Position numbers and translations under genes: made by a program. A stretch of DNA of 59,841 nt, from the NCBI GenBank assembly GCA_020438795.1, contig JAGQTY010000021.1:1-59841 (forward strand), given 5' to 3'. Origin of the DNA: Actinomycetota bacterium (GTDB lineage: Bacteria; Actinomycetota; Actinomycetes; S36-B12; GCA-2699445). The notes beneath the pieces are model-generated. The model searched no databases. It worked only from the letters and a program-made list of their open reading frames with translations, and was not told the origin of the DNA. Shown here piece after piece: positions 52,601-58,640 of the stretch (its first letter is position 1; each line of letters begins with the position of its first letter).

Positions 52601-54212
52601 TGGCACCGGATCAACGAACGTGCTGGCTACGGGTGGAGAGGATTCGGTGTCGCCCGTCGAGAGCGACACTGCTGATCCCGACGCCGGCGACCGGAAGGGC
52701 CAGTGGGTTTCCGGGCACCCGGTAGTGCGCATCGGGGTGGCCGATCTGCCGCAGGAGCAGGCACAACGACCGTACTCGCTGGATGTGTGTGGTGCAGGCA
52801 ACGTGGGGGTGTTCGGGACGTCGCGATCGGGCAAGACGACGCTGCTGCGGACCATCGCCCACCAGTATGCTGACGGGTTCTCCACCGAGGACGTGAGTAT
52901 GTACTGCTTGGATTACGCGTCGCGTGGCTTGGCGGCGCTGGCCGACCTCCCTCACGTGGGTGGGGTGCTGAGCGCCGAACAGCGGGAGGAGACCGATCGG
53001 CTGTTCACCATGCTCGCCGGCTGGATCCGCGACCGCAAGCGCCTGATCGGCGCCAATGGCGTCGGCGGATTCACCGAACTCCGGCAGGCTGCGGCTGAAC
53101 CCTTGCCGTTCGTGGTGGTCATGATCGACGGGTTCGAGAACTTCCTCGGGGTCTACGAGGAGGTCGAGCACGGCCGGTTCATGGAACGGTTCATCCGGAT
53201 GGTGGCTGAGGGTCCCGGTGTCGGGATTCACTTCGTGCTGGCAGCGAGCACGTATCGTGGCCTGCCCTTCACCGTGACATCGCAGGTGAGCCAGAAGCTG
53301 GTGTTTGCTCAGGCGAACGTTGATGACTACCACTACTTCGGGCTGCAGCATGTGGGCAAGGCGCGGGTGGGTGCCGGCAGATGTTGGGACAGCGATGGTG
53401 TCGAGGTGCAGGTGGCAACGGTCAGTGAAGGCATTGAGGGTCGGGAACAGAGCTTGGCCATTCGTGAGCTCGCAGCACACCTGCAGGCGGTCGCGCTGCC
53501 GCCGGTGACGGAGGTGCGCTCTTTGCCTGCAGTGGTGACCGTCGACCAGTTGGAGGAGCCTCCCGGTGGGGTGAGGACGCTGATCCCTGTCGGCCTGGAT
53601 ACGCGTACGCTGGCGACTTGCCGCCTTGACGTCTCGACTCCGGCTCTGATTGTTGGGCCTGACGATTCGGGCAGGGCCTCGACCATGACCTACTTGGCGG
53701 AGTGTTTGTTGCGGCGATGGCCTGACCATCCGTTGTGGGCCAGTGCTTCGTTGGTGGAGCAGTTGGCGTCGCGGGAACCTTCTCGGGTCACATCGTTCGA
53801 CCTCACCGAGACCGCTCTGCGTGCCCTCCAAGAGGTTGAGGGGTGCAAGCCGGTGATCGTGATCGACACCATTGACGTGTTGCTGAGTGAGTTCGAGTGC
53901 GCTGGGATGGAGTCCGAATCGGTGTTTACGCTGCTCCGGGAGCGGGCTGAGGTGCTGATCGTCGGTGCGACGTCGCGGACGCTGGCGTCCTGCTATGTGC
54001 CGTGGCTGTCCTCATCCTCAGCGGTTGGGACCATGTCGTCGTTGGTGTTCGACACTGATGTGACGGTGGTGGAGAGGGCTGGCCTGGATCCGTTCAACCT
54101 GCCCGTTTCGCAGGTGGGGGAGTCCCGGGCACTACTGCGCAGCGGCGGTGTCGTGTGTGAGGTGAAGGTGGCTCAGCGTGTTGGTGAGCCTGTGCTGGAA
54201 GGGGTGAGGTGA
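49662..54212 (+). CDS. YukD-FHA-FtsK/SpoIIIE secretion ATPase, EssC/EccC-like
   Basis: This is a 1516-residue motor protein. Residues about 9-85 are a ubiquitin-like YukD/EsaB domain (LRLTCDFADLTESIDVAV). An FHA domain follows (about 105-195: YVVGRQPECSMQL, SVSGRHLNLRIS, LGSSNGTTMDGV) and two membrane helices (about 245-285). The first FtsK ATPase has Walker A GTTGAGKSEF near 680 and Walker B LLIVIDEFAAL. The second has GTSRSGKTTLL near 1050 and VVMIDGFENF. A third is degenerate (GPDDSGRAST near 1327, the Lys replaced). This is the EssC plan with EsaB fused. Several starts are possible: GTG 49662, 49674 and 49677, and ATG 49686. The end overlaps the next gene. Confidence 0.92.
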   Translation: MRDSVVSDMELRLTCDFADLTESIDVAVSCGEATRVGDLVTAVADRVGSGADTELVWLRGAGGRVSPGTVVGAVGLCDGDELRIGHREVDRGWFHVPEPVRPGWRLRVESGPDAGRAWLLTDDGDYVVGRQPECSMQLTDGSVSGRHLNLRISANGMMLTDLGSSNGTTMDGVVLREPAPVATSVALQIGADILVLEPYSPTARMPRPDQGRIGFNRPMRVPVVVPQGTVPLPEVPRKREPQPFQWIMIMAPAILGLGMFFMIGQPWFLLMMIGTPIMFGGQQLIERRRAKRDGSNARQSFDERLDRADEDLRRQNLAAVAALRRRFPSGAEWLLRAVNRCTDVWDRRRGDDFLVIRLGLGSRPAPVSAQLPSVGQETDVEADALARARQVEQRHLAALHVPVTADLAAVGVLGVAGTGAASLAAGWVLQAAVAHSPRDLAIVVLGDDEASEQWAWTKWLPHTHVLTADDRSSTVSASGREAAELFETVERLHSVRKRASEAAMSASDQFSPHILVVVAPGAPISPARFDAVMAQGARYGITGLVFAESVHLLPGTCGATVDVPNDAHAGPDDAVVTWADGSSVFVNCDRVPLESCLRAARALAPVVDVSAAGSGGEVPSSVLLSQALGLEDLSAQEVASRWADIDLGRSAPIGATASGIVHLDLRRDGPHALVAGTTGAGKSEFLQSYLASLAATHSPQQLNFVLVDYKGGAAFRECVGLPHTVGFVTDLDEHLTERALLSLDAELVRRERILNEYEAKDLLGLERENPQAAPPVLLIVIDEFAALVKECEAFVDGVMDIAQRGRSLGVHLILATQKPGGVVNANIQANTEVRIALRMASEDESRDVVDVPDAAHLSKATPGRALLRYGAGAPEVFQATYANSPHSPQGKPDSQVSADGASAVEWVLPWASGRYQPAAPRVEAVQSGVTDLEVLVSAAREAAELAAVPRLHRPWLESLPASMSVAALTDGRDGDLRAGSGTGSTNVLATGGEDSVSPVESDTADPDAGDRKGQWVSGHPVVRIGVADLPQEQAQRPYSLDVCGAGNVGVFGTSRSGKTTLLRTIAHQYADGFSTEDVSMYCLDYASRGLAALADLPHVGGVLSAEQREETDRLFTMLAGWIRDRKRLIGANGVGGFTELRQAAAEPLPFVVVMIDGFENFLGVYEEVEHGRFMERFIRMVAEGPGVGIHFVLAASTYRGLPFTVTSQVSQKLVFAQANVDDYHYFGLQHVGKARVGAGRCWDSDGVEVQVATVSEGIEGREQSLAIRELAAHLQAVALPPVTEVRSLPAVVTVDQLEEPPGGVRTLIPVGLDTRTLATCRLDVSTPALIVGPDDSGRASTMTYLAECLLRRWPDHPLWASASLVEQLASREPSRVTSFDLTETALRALQEVEGCKPVIVIDTIDVLLSEFECAGMESESVFTLLRERAEVLIVGATSRTLASCYVPWLSSSSAVGTMSSLVFDTDVTVVERAGLDPFNLPVSQVGESRALLRSGGVVCEVKVAQRVGEPVLEGVR

Positions 54213-54745
54213 TGGCCTGTTATCGGGGCAATGAGCCGGGTGAACTGGTGGATCTGGCCAAGGAGAGCAGCGACGCGGCGGATCGGGTCCGGCAGGCCCG
54301 CACAGTGTTCGGCAGGCTCCCCGACGGCAGACTCACGGGAAGAACGGCTCGTGAGATCGGGAAACGCTGGAAGTTGATCAACAAACGGTTGGTGAAGATG
54401 GCCGAGGAGTATGAGCAGCAGGCGGCCGTGTTGCGTCGCATGTCTGATTGGGTGGCGGGCCGGATTGAGACGATCGGCAATGCTCGGCGTGCCTGTGAGC
54501 AGGAGGAACAGCGCCTGTCCGGTGAGCTGGAGGCCAGCTACCGGGCCTCGCAGGCCACCCAGGAGGTTCCGGCCCTCGATCCTGGCACGGCGATCTGGAA
54601 ACGGTCCCAGTTGGCGGGTCTGGCGGTGCAGCAGGCGGGCCTGCGGGCGCAGGTCAGTGCACTGTCGCCGGGGTGGGCCGCTTTGGATCTGCAGTGGGAA
54701 GACCTGGCGGCCAGCCGTGGTCTGGCGTTTGTGAAGGTGAAGTGA
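54212..54745 (+). CDS. Coiled-coil protein of the secretion operon
   Basis: I do not recognise a family. The 177-residue protein is almost wholly helical with coiled-coil character (RWKLINKRLVKMAEEYEQQA, EQEEQRLSGELEASYRAS). It has no signal peptide or membrane segment. Size and position just after the EssC-like gene (TGATG overlap) suggest a WXG/LXG-type partner, a chaperone for the next gene product or a structural component. The N-terminal SSDAADRVRQARTVFGRLPD stretch resembles the first helix of WXG100-like proteins. A piece of its coding sequence recurs in decayed form at 58526-58549, so the gene was once duplicated. Confidence 0.6.
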   Translation: MACYRGNEPGELVDLAKESSDAADRVRQARTVFGRLPDGRLTGRTAREIGKRWKLINKRLVKMAEEYEQQAAVLRRMSDWVAGRIETIGNARRACEQEEQRLSGELEASYRASQATQEVPALDPGTAIWKRSQLAGLAVQQAGLRAQVSALSPGWAALDLQWEDLAASRGLAFVKVK

Positions 54746-56373
54746 TGGGTGAGTTCAGGGTCGATACCGGCTTCATCGACAGCGCGGGGCTGCTGCAGGC
54801 CCGAAACAAAGCTGATCAGGTGCAGAGAGCAGCGGTCAAGCAGCAGGCAGCAGTCAACTCGGTGGAGGGACTGCTCCCGGCGGGGGAACGCCCTCCGCAG
54901 CTGGCACGGCTGAAGGAATCCGATCATGCGGTGGAATGGGCTCGCACCATGGTGGAGTTCGTCTCCAGTGATGTGAATGACCTGTCGCGCATCTATCAGT
55001 TCGCGCTGCGTGATGGGGTGGGTGATGTCACTGCTTCTGGAGTGTTGGCGGAACTGCTGAACGGGGGCAGTAGTGCGCTGGACGATTACGTCGCCAGGGC
55101 TGTGGCTTCGTCTGGTTTCAACGCCATGGGTGCCCATGCGCAGCGTGGTGGTGGCTGGTGGCGCGCCGTTGCACGGTTCGCTGATGGGGTCGCGACAGGT
55201 CTGGGTTTCGCTTCCTACAAGGAAGTCACCAAGTCGTTGAACAGTGGAGCGATGAGCAATCTCCCGTTGGCCGTTCAAGTAGCGGGTTGCTCGTCGGTGC
55301 CTCATGCCGCCAGTGCCTTGCTGCGCGACTTCGACAGGCGTCGAAGAATGTTGGAGGGAACAGATCTGGATGTGCCGGTAAACGCCACAGGGGGCAAGCC
55401 TGGCTATGGTCACTACGCCACTCGGTTGCTGCATTCCGCCTTGGTTGACGACGGTGACCGTCAGCGATCGTTTGATCTGATGGACGACATCATGTTTGAG
55501 ATCGCGAACAAACGCGAGGGGCAGGATGCCGAGATCGAACTCACTGACCGCAACTTCCGTGCTTCATTTCGAGCTGCGCTGGCGTTGGGATTCGAGCGGC
55601 ATATCGGTGACTTCATGGAGGGAGAAAACCACATTCGATTCGACGCTGAGGGGACCCGGAGTGTGACCGCCTTTGAGGACTACTTCGATCGCGCGATCAG
55701 GCGCTTGTATACGACGCAGAGCGTCACTGTTCAGTTGCCTGGTGGGAAGGGCGAGGTCAGTGGCGCGGCGGTCGTGAACCGGGCATTCGTGGAGTGGGGC
55801 AGCTATGCGCTTCTTGGCGATGCGACTCCGGAGTCTGTTGGCCGTGGGCTGGCGTATCTTCGTTCAGCGTTGATCCTTGATTCGGCTGATGACGAAGAAC
55901 CCGTGGTCTCTGATGCGGCGGTGCGGGATCTGGAGCGCCGCTTCGTGCGCGCGTTCAAGGAGATCGCTGATATGGGAGTGGAGGGTCTGGTCAAGAAACT
56001 GGGCAAGTCGATCCCGTATGCAGGTGAGGTTGTGCGGATGGCCGAAGCGTTCGCTGCCGATGAGCGACCGCGATATGACGCCAAGACGATAGAGGCAGGC
56101 AACGAGTTGAGGAAGGACGCAACCAGAGACTTCCACAAGTTGGTGCGGCCGGTCTTCCGCTTGGCGTGGGCTAGCGACGGTGTCGAACTCCCTAAGAAGA
56201 TCGGTCGGAAGACCCCCTTGCCGGAGGATACGCAGGACCTGTACGACGGCACTGATAAAGACCCGGATAAGTGGGTGTCGAACCTCGACAAGGATCGGAT
56301 TGGTGGGCATGAGCAGACTCGAGCCGGCAGGGTCCGCGAGGGAATTGAGGATCAGATGGACCTGCTGATATGA
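54745..56373 (+). CDS. Unrecognised 542-residue protein, candidate type VII cargo
   Basis: I do not recognise a domain. ATG at 54745 overlaps the preceding stop (TGATG). The first 110 residues look helical with a coiled-coil part (LQARNKADQVQRAAVKQQAAV), as in LXG-like N-terminal export domains. The middle holds a possible amphipathic stretch (FADGVATGLGFASYKEV) and the C-terminal half is charged and globular (IELTDRNFRASFRAALALGF, KLGKSIPYAGEVVRM). No signal peptide or catalytic motif is evident. Location after the secretion ATPase and a coiled-coil gene is where effectors of type VII systems often lie. Part of the gene is repeated as a relic at 58553-58590. Function is unknown. Confidence 0.55.
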   Translation: MGEFRVDTGFIDSAGLLQARNKADQVQRAAVKQQAAVNSVEGLLPAGERPPQLARLKESDHAVEWARTMVEFVSSDVNDLSRIYQFALRDGVGDVTASGVLAELLNGGSSALDDYVARAVASSGFNAMGAHAQRGGGWWRAVARFADGVATGLGFASYKEVTKSLNSGAMSNLPLAVQVAGCSSVPHAASALLRDFDRRRRMLEGTDLDVPVNATGGKPGYGHYATRLLHSALVDDGDRQRSFDLMDDIMFEIANKREGQDAEIELTDRNFRASFRAALALGFERHIGDFMEGENHIRFDAEGTRSVTAFEDYFDRAIRRLYTTQSVTVQLPGGKGEVSGAAVVNRAFVEWGSYALLGDATPESVGRGLAYLRSALILDSADDEEPVVSDAAVRDLERRFVRAFKEIADMGVEGLVKKLGKSIPYAGEVVRMAEAFAADERPRYDAKTIEAGNELRKDATRDFHKLVRPVFRLAWASDGVELPKKIGRKTPLPEDTQDLYDGTDKDPDKWVSNLDKDRIGGHEQTRAGRVREGIEDQMDLLI

Positions 56374-57461
56374 GCTCGAAGGATTCCAAGATGCTGCAAG
56401 GAGTGCTCAATGTAAGGCTTGTGGCCGCTCTGTCGTTGTTCGGGCTGTTCCTGCTGGTTGGGTGTTCCTCCGGCGAGAGGCCTGAGGCTTCGCCGCAGAT
56501 GTGGGCGACACAGCCGGTCATGTGCTCTATCGGGTCCGGCAGAGTAGTCCTTTTCACTGAGGATTTCGACGTTGTTGAAGGCGGCACGATCCGGCATGGC
56601 AACGAGCGTTATTGTGACTATCCGCTTGGTGGAGACATGCAGGTACTCTGGCGGTATTCACCAGACTGGCCATTCGCAACCTACACCGTAGACGGGATCG
56701 AGGTTCAGCGCCTGCCGGACAGAGCGACTTTCACCTGTCCGAGGGTTCCGGGGGGGCTCACGATCGGCAACGGTATCTCTGATGTCTATTTTCTTGCTGA
56801 TGGCACGCTCGTGGCCTCGCTATCAGCGCAGAAGAAGGTCTACGCGATTGATGGACGCTGCGAGTCGAAGAAGTGGCGGGTCTATCGCGGCCAGGTGGAG
56901 GTGATCCCGTTCAAGGGGGGTGGCTCGCCGTGGGTGTCACTACCGATTGCTGACAATGGTTGGCTGGAGAGGCCAGTCGTGGTCGAAGGAAGGGGTCGCT
57001 TCTTGGCTGCCACTCAGGCTTTTCGTGCGGTCGCGCCTGATGGGACAGGGCTGCTGCGAAGCGGCGGCCAGGTAGCCGCTTCTGACATGCGGCAGGGTTG
57101 CGCCATCGTTGAGGCGCGCATTTGGGTGTGTGCTGAGGGGGATCGGTTGGTGGAACGACTGGTGGAGGATGACGGGAACCTCAGTGATGTGCAGCGTGTA
57201 GTAGCGATTGCTCCAGAGGGGGAAGGACTCAGCTTCCCGATCGTCGATTTCGAGCAGGGGCGGATCGTGTTCTTCTACGATGACGGGGGATTGGGCTATG
57301 CGCCTCTAGGGGGAGTGGAGGGCGAGCCGGTCAGATTCGTGGATTCTGTGCCGGACAGGTTCGTGGATGCTGGGTGGGAGAAGCGGGACCCAGCCAGGCT
57401 CCGGTGGGTGAAATATGGGCTGTCATCCCCGAGACTGTTACCCTCCGAGACTCGGCCATGA
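56370..57461 (+). CDS. Lipoprotein at the end of the secretion operon
   Basis: This 363-residue predicted lipoprotein has a signal peptide VRLVAALSLFGLFLLVGCSSG with lipobox LVGC. The mature part is a beta-rich repeat domain in which segments such as VYFLADGTLVASLSAQKKVY and AIDGRCESKKWRVYRG suggest a beta-propeller. It overlaps the preceding gene by ATGA. It could serve as an extracytoplasmic receptor or cofactor for the secreted product, or as an immunity-type protein; neither is shown. A truncated and stop-interrupted paralog lies at 57651-58175, with the shared ...VIDGRC or AIDGRC motif. Confidence 0.7.
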   Translation: MSSKDSKMLQGVLNVRLVAALSLFGLFLLVGCSSGERPEASPQMWATQPVMCSIGSGRVVLFTEDFDVVEGGTIRHGNERYCDYPLGGDMQVLWRYSPDWPFATYTVDGIEVQRLPDRATFTCPRVPGGLTIGNGISDVYFLADGTLVASLSAQKKVYAIDGRCESKKWRVYRGQVEVIPFKGGGSPWVSLPIADNGWLERPVVVEGRGRFLAATQAFRAVAPDGTGLLRSGGQVAASDMRQGCAIVEARIWVCAEGDRLVERLVEDDGNLSDVQRVVAIAPEGEGLSFPIVDFEQGRIVFFYDDGGLGYAPLGGVEGEPVRFVDSVPDRFVDAGWEKRDPARLRWVKYGLSSPRLLPSETRP

Positions 57462-57650
57462 TGCTGGCCGGTTCGGCGGGAAGTCCCGAACGAGCAGTCG
57501 AAATCCATGGCCAGTGCCGCAACAAAGCATGGAAAGAGTATCGAAGTGTTTCCACAGTTTCTCTGAGGAGAACGTGCGACACACGACGAGATCGTTCGAC
57601 GAACGTCTGGAGAACTCGTTTTTCACCGGGGGCTTGGATCGGCAGGTGTC

Positions 57651-58175
57651 ATGAACGTGAGGATCAAGCGACGCTTGACGATGGTTATCACCGTCGTAGC
57701 GATCGGGTTGGTGGGCGCGAGTTGTTCGACAACTGAGCCGGCGTCCGTCGCCGATTGGCGTGACGGCAGCATCGTGTGTCTGCACGGCAATCACGGCGCG
57801 GTGCTGCTGGACGCCAGCTTTGAGGTCCGCGCCCAGGCGCCGGACGTTTGATGTGGCGGCGGGATCGACACGCCGAGTGGCTCGGTGAGTACCTTGTGGA
57901 ACTGGAGCCCGGACTACACCACCGCGTTGGGTGGCATCGAAGGGCAGGGGGCCGGGGTGATCACCCTGTCCTCTGGTCCACTGCAGGTCTGTCCGGAGGT
58001 TCCTGGGGGTGGCTTGGCCGCCCACCTGTCCCTGGATGGTGAACGGGACTACAGCAGCGCCTGGTACTACTTGGCCGATGGTCGGATCGCACAGACAGAT
58101 GGTGATGATGGTTCCGTGTATGTGATCGATGGTCGCTGCGATTCGCCGGAGTGGTCGCGTCTACTGCAACCCTGA
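57651..58175 (+). pseudogene. Broken paralog of the operon lipoprotein
   Basis: A lipoprotein signal is present (MVITVVAIGLVGASC, lipobox VGASC). IVCLHGNHGAVLLDASFEV then aligns with VMCSIGSGRVVLFTEDFDV of the 56370 product. TGA at 57849-57851 stops the frame, yet the same frame goes on as CGGGIDTPSGSVSTLWNWSP, DYSSAWYYLADGRIAQ and VYVIDGRCDSPEW, again matching the paralog. It ends at 58175, about half the paralog's length. One nonsense mutation plus a 3' deletion is the simplest account. The N-terminal 66 residues could still be made as a short lipopeptide. The 189 bp upstream (57462-57650) show no gene. Confidence 0.75.
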
Positions 58176-58625
58176 GCCGCCCACTGCCACCCTGGAAACA
58201 CACTCACAAGCAGAGCCTGAAACCTCCGCCACCTGCTTTACCCGGGACCGTTGTCAGGCGGAGCGTCGGCGGGCCGATGACGAATCCCCCGGAAATGGCG
58301 TCAGCATCACCAGCGTCCCCGACATTGCGACCCTCGGTGGAACGCTGCGGAGCCCGCCGGACTTCGCCCCTTAGGCACCCGGGTCGATGATGCCAGCCAT
58401 TTGGGGTCCGTGTCGATCGAAGGGCGCGATGTCGAACCCACCATTCTCGGGCAGTTGAGCGAACTGCTTCCGGGAGGAGGGGGAATGTTCTGGCTGCGGT
58501 ACCCCTGACGCGGGCGAGCGGGTCCAGGTCAGCGCACTGTCGCCGGGGTAGCCGCATCTATCAGTTCGTGCTACGCGATGGGTCGGGGGACGGGCAATCG
58601 TTCACCGCATCTAGGATGGCACCCG
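58176..58625 (+). pseudogene. Decayed duplicate of the secretion-operon tail
   Basis: This stretch is a patchwork of relics. 58236-58509 reads, with one frame change near 58370, as coding sense such as NGVSITSVPDIATLGGTL then LGTRVDDASHLGSVSIEGRD to MFWLRYP and stop, a C-terminal fragment of unknown type. 58526-58549 matches 54651-54674 (coiled-coil gene) with one mismatch in 24 bases. 58553-58590 matches 54988-55024 (542-aa gene) with a handful of changes. The roughly 310 bp between those two source positions are missing, so a once-duplicated block has collapsed by deletion. Confidence 0.6.
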
Positions 58626-58640
58626 GACAAGCCAGTCAGG

